A DNA stretch of 64,000 nt from Euclidia mi (taxonomy: Eukaryota > Arthropoda > Insecta > Lepidoptera > Erebidae), in NCBI GenBank assembly GCA_944739405.2, contig CALYKY020000268.1, positions 18,001 through 82,000 on the forward strand, written 5' to 3'. Shown here piece after piece: positions 40,421 to 49,064 of the stretch. Every line of letters starts with the position of its first letter. Position 1 is the first letter of the stretch. Both the position numbers and the translations under genes were made by a program. The notes beneath the pieces are model-generated. The model was not told where the DNA came from and did not search any database. It was given only the letters and a program-made list of their open reading frames with translations.

Positions 40421-40475
40421 CCATCGTTCCTGAGGATGCCTCGTGCAGAGGCGAAACACGTGTCGAAGAATAGTC
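40421..40475 (+). ncRNA. Hammerhead ribozyme core overlapping Penelope ORF end
   Basis: Core bases: CTGAGGA at 40430-40436 (CUGANGA box with G at the free position), one extra base T, stem II GCCTC (40438-40442) with GAGGC (40448-40452) around loop GTGCA, GAAAC from 40453, then ACACGTGT and C40464 as the predicted cleavage base. Stem I closes at least as TTC (40427-40429) with GAA (40465-40467). Penelope-like elements are known to carry minimal hammerheads of this build. The same bases encode the C-terminal PEDASCRGETRVEE. Confidence 0.75.
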
Positions 40476-40644
40476 GGCGCATACAGCGGGATACTGCAAG
40501 TCAGGTATCTTCCTGGAACCCATACCATTCCTATATCCCTTATCCTTTTAGAGGAGTTCGATATTGTCAACCTTTTTCTATTGCAATAGTTGGGGTGGTC
40601 AATTCGAGGGTGCGTGGTGGGTTCCTCTTTCCTTCCATTAGGTT
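40421..40644 (+). repeat. Penelope terminal repeat (pLTR), sense copy
   Basis: 224 bp, inverted relative to 32739-32961. It holds the hammerhead core and the last codons of the Penelope ORF (ending ETRVEE, stop TAG at 40471-40473). Confidence 0.9.
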
Positions 40645-40659
40645 ATAAATGATTGCTAT

Positions 40660-40897
40660 TATGTAAAGTCGCATAGATACAAATAGTTTAACAATTGTAT
40701 GTAGCAATAAGGAAACCAGCAGTTACCCTTGTGTAAGAGAATGTTAGAAATTAAGGATATCAAAACTAAGTAAAATGTAAAATAGTATAATAAAGTAACT
40801 ATACAATAGTATGAGCAAATAATGTAAAGGAAAAATTGTAAATAAAGAAAGAACAAAAATGGGAAATAAATAAAAAGCAAACCCTGACACACCCTCC
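40660..40897 (+). other. R1-like copy B 3' UTR, middle piece
   Basis: AT-rich remainder of the R1-like 3' UTR between the Penelope and Bel/Pao insertions. Ends in ACACCCTCC, of which CCCTCC is the Bel/Pao target duplication. Confidence 0.6.
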
Positions 40898-41494
40898 TGT
40901 TTGAAATAGAATTAGTTTTTATTATAAGTCAAATCGATTAGATCGATTGAGTAACATTTTGTTTAGTCTATTGAAAATTTCTGACAATGGTCACACTGAA
41001 CTGTCACTTCCGTTGGCGCCTTGAAAAATTAACACGCCGTTTGGACTTTCGCGTGCCTTGAACCTAATTATAATAATTGATCGCCCTTTGAATTAACGCG
41101 AATTGAATTAACTTGCAAATACGTAATTGGCGCTTTTGACTTCCGGCAAAGTTTGTTGTAAATTGATGACATATTGAACTTTTGTGAAAAGTTTTGTGAA
41201 CCGCAAAAGTGCATCGTGGTCTGGAGAAGGACTTCGCCGAATTGTATACTGGTATCTATTGATTCTCTTATTATTTTGGCCAAAATTATGAGTTAATCCT
41301 ATAGGTCCACTTCAAGAACATCACCAGGATATATAAGGTAAAATTTTCATATAACTACATTATAATTTGTCATCGCTGAGAATCTCAGCAATATATGTCA
41401 GACATTTGATTGCTTTAGGACAACTGGATGAATATAAATTAGCTTCCACTGTGCCTACAACCAATTCCCAGTAAGCCTACGGTAATTCTAGACA
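40898..41494 (+). repeat. Bel/Pao 5' LTR
   Basis: 597 bp, TG..CA ends. Has about 250 bases (from about 40936 to 41190) that are absent from the 3' LTR. Contains GGATATATAAGG near 41326, a possible TATA element; the twin in the 3' LTR reads GGTATATAAGG. Confidence 0.9.
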
Positions 41495-42233
41495 TATTTT
41501 TGGTAGCAGAGCGTAGTTGAAATTTAGCCGCTGTTGCATTACTGAGTATAAACTCAGATTGGTATGAGCTTGTATCTTATCACCTTGTAGACAGTACTGT
41601 AGTGTTTGTCAGGTCAGTTATTGTCTAAAATACATAATATTTAATTGTATAAGTTGACCTAGATAATTTGAAACACATTGTCACATAACCTCAATCAGTA
41701 ATTGTTGATTTGTATTGTTGAAAAATCTAACTTAAATTTGTTGTTGCATTAATAAGTCAGTTTGTTTGGAAACATAACAGCTGTATGTATCAATAAATTT
41801 AGTAAATTTAGTTTATTGCATATATTCATAAACATTAGAACAACCAACTTGACCTTGCCACTTGGGCGGGTCACATTAATAAACTTTGTTTTGTTATAAT
41901 ATAGATAATATTGCTAGGTAACACATATTCTGTGCTTACTTACTATTGTATATCTCAAATAACACAGCCAGTCTGTCTGTTGCAAATAATTAATTAATTA
42001 ATTTGAAGTTTCAACTTTTAATTTGTTATAAGTTATAACTTTTGATAACTTTGACTTTGTTTTGTGTCAATATATATTGAAACTATTAATTTTGTTGGAC
42101 AGTAGATACCTGTCACTTGCCTGCACTTGCAGTAAACAGGCTAATACTTTGTTGGTTTCAAAGAATTGAGAAAAATTAAGTTTTGATTGTTAATATTGTT
42201 TAACGCTTGTCCGGGCTCTTTTGAAGTTTGATT
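41495..42233 (+). other. Bel/Pao primer site and leader
   Basis: TGGTAGCAGAGCGTAG at 41501, six bases after the LTR, starts with TGG and fits a tRNA primer-binding site. The rest is an AT-rich leader of about 700 bases without genes. Confidence 0.65.
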
Positions 42234-43862
42234 ATGTCAGCTATCAAGGACTTGCGTGCGGCTGCTGGTGCTATTGCATCAGATTTGCGCTGGTTTGCCT
42301 CGGCCAGTGCCTTAGTGAACCGGCCTGATCGCCAGCAGGCCTTACTTCAAAGGTACGAGCGGATCGATGATCGCCTGGCAAGTGTGGAACAGCAGTTCCG
42401 CACTTTCAGCGCTTGCTGTCTTGAAGTGTCAGTCACTGATTTCACTGCTGACCAGCGAAATAAGGTCAGTGAAGACTATGCCCAGGTCTTAGACCTGTAT
42501 GATGCTGTCTCCAATAGTGCGAGACAACTAGTTGCCGATAGGGAAGGGCAACCCGGCCTGAAGCAGGAGCTTCCTAGGTTAGCACTGGGGCTGGTGAGTA
42601 GGCTCCCTACTTTGGACCTCCCCCATTTTGATGGCTGCCTAGGAAGCTACCTGGGCTTCATTAATTTGTTCGACAGCCTAGTCAATGATAGGGCTGACCT
42701 TCGGCCGGCACAAAAGTTGGCCTATCTAATGTCGGTTCTGGATGGGGAGGCTAAGGGCCTCATCCAGCATCTGCCCGTGTCTGACGAGGCGTACCAGACG
42801 GCTCGGGACCTAATTACCCGTAGGTACCATAATAAGCGTGGCCTCGCCGATACGCACATCGAGCAGATTTTGGGTTTGCCGACGCTCACCCGGGTCTCTG
42901 GGTTGCGCACCCAACTGTTGAACCCGCTCTTGGTGGCCATCAACGCACTTAAGTGCCTTGACCTGCCCGTAGACCAATGGTCCTATTTATTGGTGCACAT
43001 TGTGTTACAGAAGCTGCCTGCCGACCTGAGGTCGCGTTTTGAACAGCGCTTTGGTGGGGATAGCGCGACCCATCTGCCCCCCTCTGCTGACCTGGAGAGG
43101 TTCCTGGAGGATGAGTGCCGGGTCTTGAACAACTCCGGTGGTGACACGCCGGCTAAGACGCAGCCGCCCAAGGTCAAGGAGCAGGCTCGCGTTCACACCC
43201 GAGCCAATGTTGACCGGCGCCCTCCTCGCTTTGCAGTCACGCAGAGCCCAGTGGAGTGCTCTTACTGCAAGGTCACGGGGCACAGAACGGCCAGTTGTAG
43301 GGCATTCTTGGACCTACATGTCGCCTCTCGTAGGCGCATCGCGAATGCCCGCCGCCTTTGCTTCTCTTGCTTAGGGTCCCACTACCAGCGAGACTGCCCA
43401 AACTCTCGCCCCTGTCCTCACTGTGGAGGACAGCATTTGGACATTCTCTGTATGAATGCCAGAGAGGTTGGCCGCTTGTCCAACCAGCCGACGCCGCGCA
43501 CGGGCGGGTGTTTTGAAGGTGGCAACCGAGGCTCACCGGCGCGTAGCCGAGAGTCGCCTCGCTCAATTGATCGCCACTCGCCCCGCTTGGAGAACCGTGG
43601 CGTGCGCACGCCTCCTCTCTCTCGCGCACCTGAATGTGCTGTTCAGCGTCACCAGCACCATGACTGCTGCCCCAGGTATTCCCCTCCTTTGGCGGAGCGT
43701 CCCCGCCTTGACTCGCGCCCACCTCGTTTTGGGCGGGTGCGTCATTATGACCCCCCACAGATGGCGCGCGGATCGAGTCATCGCGCCTTTGAGGACTTCA
43801 AGCCGCACCCTCGTTTTGACTTGCCTGGTCCTGGCCAACGGTCGCCGCCCAGGCAACAATAG
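42234..43862 (+). CDS. Bel/Pao gag
   Basis: 542 residues from ATG 42234 (MSAIKDLRAAAGAIASDL). The helical capsid region has LPTLDLPHFDGCLGSYLGFI, NLFDSLVNDRADLRPAQKLA and YLMSVLDGEAKGLIQHLPVS, the pattern of Pao-type gag. Three Cys/His motifs follow: CSYCKVTGHRTASC, CFSCLGSHYQRDC and CPHCGGQHLDILC. The tail is Arg/Pro-rich. It ends with TAG at 43860-43862, and the same frame continues open into protease, so a stop read-through could make Gag-Pol, though the usual single-ORF layout of Bel/Pao makes a later mutation equally possible. Confidence 0.87.
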   Translation: MSAIKDLRAAAGAIASDLRWFASASALVNRPDRQQALLQRYERIDDRLASVEQQFRTFSACCLEVSVTDFTADQRNKVSEDYAQVLDLYDAVSNSARQLVADREGQPGLKQELPRLALGLVSRLPTLDLPHFDGCLGSYLGFINLFDSLVNDRADLRPAQKLAYLMSVLDGEAKGLIQHLPVSDEAYQTARDLITRRYHNKRGLADTHIEQILGLPTLTRVSGLRTQLLNPLLVAINALKCLDLPVDQWSYLLVHIVLQKLPADLRSRFEQRFGGDSATHLPPSADLERFLEDECRVLNNSGGDTPAKTQPPKVKEQARVHTRANVDRRPPRFAVTQSPVECSYCKVTGHRTASCRAFLDLHVASRRRIANARRLCFSCLGSHYQRDCPNSRPCPHCGGQHLDILCMNAREVGRLSNQPTPRTGGCFEGGNRGSPARSRESPRSIDRHSPRLENRGVRTPPLSRAPECAVQRHQHHDCCPRYSPPLAERPRLDSRPPRFGRVRHYDPPQMARGSSHRAFEDFKPHPRFDLPGPGQRSPPRQQ

Positions 43863-45248
43863 GTCATTGACCCCTGCCCTATAACTCCAACCTCCCCCAT
43901 TGAGACCGTTATCCTACCAACGGTTGCTGTTAGGGTCTGGGGACCCACGGGGACCTCTGTTGTTGTCCGTGCTATATTGGACACAGATTCACAAGGTTGC
44001 ATTGTTTCCACTTATTTGGTAGGGCAGGTTAAATTAAATATGGGTTCTTTTCCAAATTGTATACGGGGCATAGGGGACGTAGCCTCTAATGTTGAAGGGC
44101 AAGTTAAGGTTTTGTTTGGCCCTGTTGAATCTTCACACCCGAGGATTAGAACCTCGGCTATTGTGCTGAAGAATATTTTGGGCATGCATCCACAGAAACA
44201 GCTACCTGCTGCTGTGGTGAATTTGACATCGGGATTGGAACTGGCAGACCCCAAATTTGACACACCGGGACAAATCGACTTGTTGATTGGCTCTGATGTC
44301 CTCGGTGGAATTTTGATTGGTGGGAAACGGGTCTTGGTGCCAAATGGTTTGACTCTATTTGAGATTGTTGACAACTCCGCCATGATGGCTGTTCTCGGCG
44401 TTCAGTACAGACCAGTCCAAGACATCTTAACATATAACGTAGACTTGAAATTGCCGTGTTCTTTGACTAAACGTCTCGTATTGTCTACTGTCGCCAGAAC
44501 CTTTGATCCGAATGGTTGGATCTGTCCAATTATATTTTGGGCAAAATGCTTCTTGCAGAAGCTTTGGACAGCAGGATTGACCTGGGACGAACCTCTGCAC
44601 CGCACTCTTGTTGAGGAATGGACCTCCTTTGTATCCTCACTTCCTGCCGTCAACGAGATCTCCTTGCCTCGTCCCATCCTTCCTCCCGGGAAGTACAAGG
44701 CCACCCTTCACGGGTTTTGTGACGCCTCGGAACGTGGTCACGCGGCCGTGGTGTACTTGCGCACAGTCAGTGCCTCAGGTCAGGTGAGAGTCTCCCTGAT
44801 CATGGCGAAGAGCAAGGTAGCACCCCTTCGGACATCTTTGACCATTCCGAAATTGGAGCTCTCGGGAGCAGCACTACTTGTACGCTTATTGAACCACGTG
44901 TCTAGTACTTTGGGTAAAAGCATTTGTATTAGTGGGACCTACGCCTGGACAGACAGCCAAATTGTACTTTGTTGGTTGAAGGCGTCTGTCCACACCTTGG
45001 AGGTATTTGTCGCTAATCGCGTTTCCCAAATCCAGAAATCCGAAGTCAAACTTGTTTGGAGACACGTGCCAGGTGAGCTCAACCCCGCTGATTGTGCCTC
45101 GCGCGGATGCTTGACGCCTAGTTTGATAGGTCATTCGCTGTGGTGGGATCCGGAATGGTTGAGTCGACCAGAAATTGATTGGCCTCGAATGCCAGTTTTG
45201 AATACTTCTAATTTCGTAATCGTTACAGCTCCTTCGACAAGTTGTTAG
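43863..45248 (+). pseudogene. Bel/Pao protease, RT tail and RNase H (RT core deleted)
   Basis: Opens directly after the gag TAG in the same frame. Protease: VVVRAILDTDSQGCIVS, where DTDS stands in place of the usual DTGS or DSGS, and IDLLIGSDVLGGI. Right after DNSAMMAVLG it jumps to the RT thumb/connection (LTKRLVLSTVARTFDPNGWI), so fingers and palm with the catalytic box are gone, the frame being kept. RNase H: LHGFCDASERGHAAVVYL, TIPKLELSGAALLV, YAWTDSQIVLCWL and GELNPADCASRG. A stop at 45246-45248 with a frameshift separates it from integrase. Confidence 0.85.
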
Positions 45249-46684
45249 GTGTTACTGCTTGGATAAAGCGTTTTGTTTTTAATTTAAGGCACCCACAACA
45301 GAAACGACTGACACCGTTTCTCTCACCACAGGAACGACAGGAGTCCCTCACCTTTTGGGTTCGTTCTGTGCAATTGGCGCATTTTGAAAGGGAGATTGCT
45401 ATCCTTAAATCAGGGAGATCGAAATTGTCGGGAGCTGTCTCTAAATTGAACCCCTTTTTGGACGATACGGGTCTCTTGCGCGTTGGAGGACGTCTCAAGA
45501 ACGCCAACCTCCCTTACGGGGCTCGTCACCCCCTTTTGTTACCTAAGGACGGTCATTTGGTACGCTTGTTGGTAACTGACCGTCACCTTAAAAATTCGCA
45601 TGCTGGTTGTAATGCTTTGTTGGCCATTTTGCAACGCGAGTTTTGGATTTTGTCTGCCCGAAGAATTATTCGGAGTGTAGTCTTTCGCTGCATCCCTTGC
45701 TATAAGCTCAAGGCTTCTACCATGCAGCCCTTGATGGGAGACTTACCGGCAGATCGCGTAACTGAGAGCAGGACGTTTGACGGTGTTGGCACGGACTTCG
45801 CTGGTCCCTTTTTGGTGAAAACGTCGACACTTCGAAACAGCAAGACTGTTAAGGCCTACTTGTGCGTTTTTGTTTGTCTCTCCACAAAGGCCGTACACTT
45901 AGAACTGGTCTCCTCGCTTACGACCGAGGCGTTTGTAGCCACATTTGACAGATTTGTATCCCGCAGAGGGCTGCCTTCCTTGATCTGTTCTGACTGCGGC
46001 ACTAACTTCAAGGGCACCTATAATTATTTGAATGATGTTGTTAATTTCCTTGAAACCAACAAAGCTGATATAGGTGATAGGCTTGCCCGACGTGGGGTAA
46101 ATTGGTTGTTTTCCCCACCAAATTGTCCACACTGGGGTGGTATATTTGAGGCCGCCGTAAAATCGGCCAAAACACACTTGCGCAGGACAATCGGTGAATC
46201 TGTCCTTACATTTAAGGAACTCGCAACTGTGTTTTGTAAGATTGAGGCCGTTTTGAACTCTCGGCCATTGTGCCCGATCTCCTCAGATCCGAATGATTTG
46301 GAGGCTCTTACGCCGGGCCATTTTTTGATTGGTCGCCCACTTGTCGCCTTGCCTGAGTACCCCTATATTGATACGAGACCTGGTCGTCTCTCGCGTTTTG
46401 AATTGGTACGCCAGATTACTCAGAGCTTTTGGAAACGCTGGAATTTGGAATATTTGCACATACTCCAGCAACGCGTTAAGTGGACCGACAAGACCGATCC
46501 ACCCAAGATTGGTGACCTCGTTTTGATCAAGGAGGCTAACCTTCCGCCACTCAGATGGCGCAGGGGGCGCATCCTTCGTTTGGTAACTGGGGCTGATGGA
46601 GTTCCCCGATTTGCTGAGGTCTTGGTGGACGGTTCGATTCTGAGGAGAGCGGTTGCAACATTGTCACGTCTACCAACCGATTAG
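45230..46684 (+). CDS. Bel/Pao integrase
   Basis: Open frame that begins SFDKLLGVTAWIKRFVFNL, one frame off the upstream pol. Zinc-binding N-terminus: LKNSHAGCNALLAILQREFW..CIPCYKLKA. Catalytic core with the three acidic residues in GVGTDFAGPF, ICSDCGTNFKG and HWGGIFEAAVKSAK. The C-terminal part has LTPGHFLIGRPLVALPE, FWKRWNLEYLHILQQRVKW and a final beta-rich segment to TLSRLPTD. Long and uninterrupted. It would insert the cDNA and make the six-base stagger seen at the ends. Confidence 0.88.
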   Translation, partial: SFDKLLGVTAWIKRFVFNLRHPQQKRLTPFLSPQERQESLTFWVRSVQLAHFEREIAILKSGRSKLSGAVSKLNPFLDDTGLLRVGGRLKNANLPYGARHPLLLPKDGHLVRLLVTDRHLKNSHAGCNALLAILQREFWILSARRIIRSVVFRCIPCYKLKASTMQPLMGDLPADRVTESRTFDGVGTDFAGPFLVKTSTLRNSKTVKAYLCVFVCLSTKAVHLELVSSLTTEAFVATFDRFVSRRGLPSLICSDCGTNFKGTYNYLNDVVNFLETNKADIGDRLARRGVNWLFSPPNCPHWGGIFEAAVKSAKTHLRRTIGESVLTFKELATVFCKIEAVLNSRPLCPISSDPNDLEALTPGHFLIGRPLVALPEYPYIDTRPGRLSRFELVRQITQSFWKRWNLEYLHILQQRVKWTDKTDPPKIGDLVLIKEANLPPLRWRRGRILRLVTGADGVPRFAEVLVDGSILRRAVATLSRLPTD

Positions 46685-46715
46685 CGGACCGGTAGGCCGG
46701 TCCGGGGCGGGTGGA

Positions 46716-47061
46716 TGTTTGAAATAGAATTAGTTTTTATTATAAGTCAAATCGAAAGTTTTGTGAACCGCAAAAGTGCATCGTGGTCTGGAGAAGGACT
46801 TCGCCGAATTGTATACTGGTATCTATTGATTCTCTTGTTATTTTGGCCAAAATTATGAGTTAATCCTATAGGTCCACTTCAAGAACATCACCAGGGTATA
46901 TAAGGTAAAATTTTCATATAACTACATTATAATTTGTCATCGCTGAGAATCTCAGCAATATATGTCAGACATTTGATTGCTTTAGGACAACTGGATGAAT
47001 ATAAATTAGCTTCCACTGTGCCTACAACCAATTCCCAGTAAGCCTACGGTAATTCTAGACA
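46716..47061 (+). repeat. Bel/Pao 3' LTR (internally deleted)
   Basis: 346 bp. Identical in layout to the 5' LTR but AAATCG joins straight to AAAGTTTTGTG, removing about 250 bases. The rest is almost identical (for example CTCTTATT versus CTCTTGTT). Confidence 0.9.
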
Positions 47062-48436
47062 CCCTCCCGTGTTTATAGACATAAGGTAAGGAAATAAACT
47101 GAAAGTACAGAGTAGTAGATATGGGTATCTCCCCATCATGGGAAAGAGTGAAGATGAATGAAAGAAAGAACGCGAACGAAGAAAGTACGCAGAATAGAAG
47201 TAGGAGCAGGATAATTGAGAGAACTGGAATGAGAAAGAGCATTAGTTCAGAATAGGCGCCGACTCATAGCGGCGGTAGAAGAATATAAAAAAAAGAAATT
47301 TAAAAAGAACACACACACGGCTGTCAACCGCGCCCTAGATAGCCACGAAATATATAGACTCCGCGAATAAAAATTCATTTCACCGGACATTGTTGACTTA
47401 CAGTCCAGTGATACATCAAAATTTGGATTTGGATCTTTTTTGAACGTTTACTCTAGATTTTAAAATTGAAAAAGTGTATTTTTTGTTTTTTTTTTAATTT
47501 TGGTACAAAATATTGAAAATTCTTGCGTTTTTAAACAGGGGCAGTAGCGGCGTCATTTTATGTGCTTTTTTTATTTTTCCCGATTTTTGCGACCAACGGT
47601 CGCAAAGTTATTGATTTTTGACTAAATTTTCGCTGTTATTTAGTAATTAATTAAAAAAATCAAAATGTTATAGTTTAGATTGTATTAGAACATCCTTTTC
47701 TATCGGCCGAAGCCCAAATCCTGGGTCAATACGACCCATATTGACTAAATTGAACTTCGGCCGCCATTTTGATTAATGTGTTAATTATCTTTAACATCAA
47801 ATAACTTGCGAACCGTTGGTCGCAGAAATCTGGGATTTCGACTGCCGTGTGTAGTTCTAAGTTAATTTTAAGGATACTGGGTTTTCATGCGTTTTTCAGG
47901 CCTGAAAATTTCAGGCTCCAAAACCTATCTAGGAACATAGCGGAGCTCGAGATGAGCTCTTCAGACGCCTAGCGGTTGCGGAGATAGCGTTCCAATTTGT
48001 ATGTATTTACAAAAAAAAATAAAAAATAATAAAAAAAATGTATATATGTATGTTTATCCATTATCTAGTACCCATAGTACAAGCTCTGCTTAGTTTGGGA
48101 CTAGATGGTGTTGTGTGAATGTGGTAGAATATTATAAAAAATAAAAAACATAGAGTTTGACAGCTGTCAACTTAAACTTTTGAACGCCGTATCTCCGAGA
48201 CTTTAGGTCGGTGGAAGTCGGGGTTTTCGGTGCAATGCTTGAAGAGCCTTGTACTATCGCGCGTACCGCTTTTCAGGCGGATAGCAGCCTGAAATTTTCA
48301 GGACCCTGAAAGTGGGTCTGGTGGACGGAGCAGGTTACGTTGAGTACGCCAAGCCCAAACTCGACGGTTCACGGCGTCCCCGTCGTGGATCTCCCTGAAC
48401 GGGCTTGGAGAGCTCTACACGGTAGGGTCGTACAAT
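47062..48436. other. R1-like copy B 3' end and spacer to copy C
   Basis: First 370 bases match the 3' UTR end of copy A. Then a spacer related to the inverted arms at 22150-23410 but without their LINE fragment (CCGCCATTTTGATTAATGTG near 47762). It contains the paired stretch GGCCGAAG..CTTCGGCC (47705-47763), a short AT-rich insert near 48000-48150 and the block CGCCGTATCTCCGAGACTTT. No gene. Confidence 0.6.
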
Positions 48437-49064
48437 CGACTCTACGTAGAGTCGGGAGGATATTTCAGTGTGGGGGCCAGATTTCTTGCCTCTGAACGCC
48501 CAGTCTTCGCCTGGACGCTGACAAATAGCTAGACTCTCGGTCTGCTGGACGATAGAGACAGCGACTCTATCTGTACAAATATTTTGACCTTTATACTTTT
48601 TGTATTAAAATACTGTTTGACACAGCCTTTCGGCTAATAACTAATAACTAATGCCCCTATTGGGCAAGTTTATATTTAAATTGTACTTTCATTTTTTATT
48701 TATTTTTGTGCATTTTGACTGTGTATTTTATTGACCTTTAATTTATAACGGCCTTATTGGGAAAAGATACCGTTGACAGGGCAGAGAAGCACTTTTCAAC
48801 TTGTATAAGCTTGTCCCTATTCTTCCTACCGTCGTTATTATACATAAGTAGCAATGAAGTATATGTTCAGGACCCCAGACAGGCCGACGAGCACGGACAG
48901 GGCAGTTTTAAAGACACCAGAAAAGATCGTAGACAAGCCCTCCGTCCGCCGAAGTATTGATATGATTGAGAGGAGCCTGCTTAGGACCAGCTCCGCCTCC
49001 CCCACCAACACCACCACCACCACTGCCACAACCACCGCCACCGTAGCCTCTGGCACGGGCAAAC
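48437..49064 (+). mobile_element. R1-like LINE copy C, 5' end only
   Basis: Starts near the palindrome GACTCTACGTAGAGTC and shares the 5' UTR of copy B. The gag N-terminus from ATG 48854 reads MKYMFRTPDRPTSTDRAVLK and TPEKIVDKPSVRRSIDMIER, then a Thr-rich run. It stops being R1-like at about 49064, where Transib sequence begins. Confidence 0.78.
48854..49064 (+). pseudogene. R1-like gag N-terminus, copy C
   Basis: About 70 codons matching the N-terminus of copy B (FRTSDKRTSTDRAV versus FRTPDRPTSTDRAV). Conserved TPEK and KSIE-type motifs. Truncated by the junction with Transib sequence. Confidence 0.75.

Larger units (their letters stand above)
32699..40643 (+). mobile_element. Penelope-like element with nested insertions
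   Basis: Flanked by the 16-bp target duplication TATAAATGATTGCTAT (32683-32698 and 40644-40659), inserted in the R1-like 3' UTR. Structure: 40-bp tail (32699-32738), inverted terminal repeat on - (32739-32961), a 5'-truncated RT C-terminus, a GIY-YIG endonuclease, and a terminal repeat on + (40421-40644). Inverted repeats plus a short tail extension and a GIY-YIG domain are hallmarks of Penelope elements. A TIR element (33355-34188) and a Jockey-type LINE (34735-40399) lie inside. The RT catalytic core is absent. Confidence 0.88.
40898..47061 (+). mobile_element. Bel/Pao LTR retrotransposon, non-autonomous
   Basis: LTRs 40898-41494 and 46716-47061, both starting TGTTTGAAATAG and ending CTAGACA. 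The target duplication CCCTCC lies at 40892-40897 and 47062-47067. Primer-binding site at 41501, purine-rich tract GGGGCGGGTGGA before the 3' LTR. Gag, protease, an RT tail, RNase H and integrase are in order, but the RT palm is deleted and there is a frameshift before integrase. It cannot move without help. Confidence 0.9.
26420..47440 (+). mobile_element. R1-like LINE copy B with nested insertions
   Basis: The 5' UTR begins about 26420 (GGCTCTACGTAGAGTCGGGAGG, in two stretches shared with copy C). Gag, endonuclease, RT and RNase H run to 32660, and the 3' UTR lies in three pieces: 32661-32698, 40660-40897 and 47062-47440. Insertions: 389 bp at 27257, an 833-bp TIR element at 27997, a Penelope element at 32699-40643 (16-bp target duplication) and Bel/Pao at 40898-47061 (CCCTCC duplication). 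The 3' UTR end matches copy A. The coding region has many frameshifts and stops. Confidence 0.8.

Noticed and set aside
40421..40475. Hammerhead call could be chance
   Set aside because: Rejected as chance because all core blocks occur in order, stem II is a perfect five pairs, both terminal repeats keep it, and Penelope elements are known carriers.
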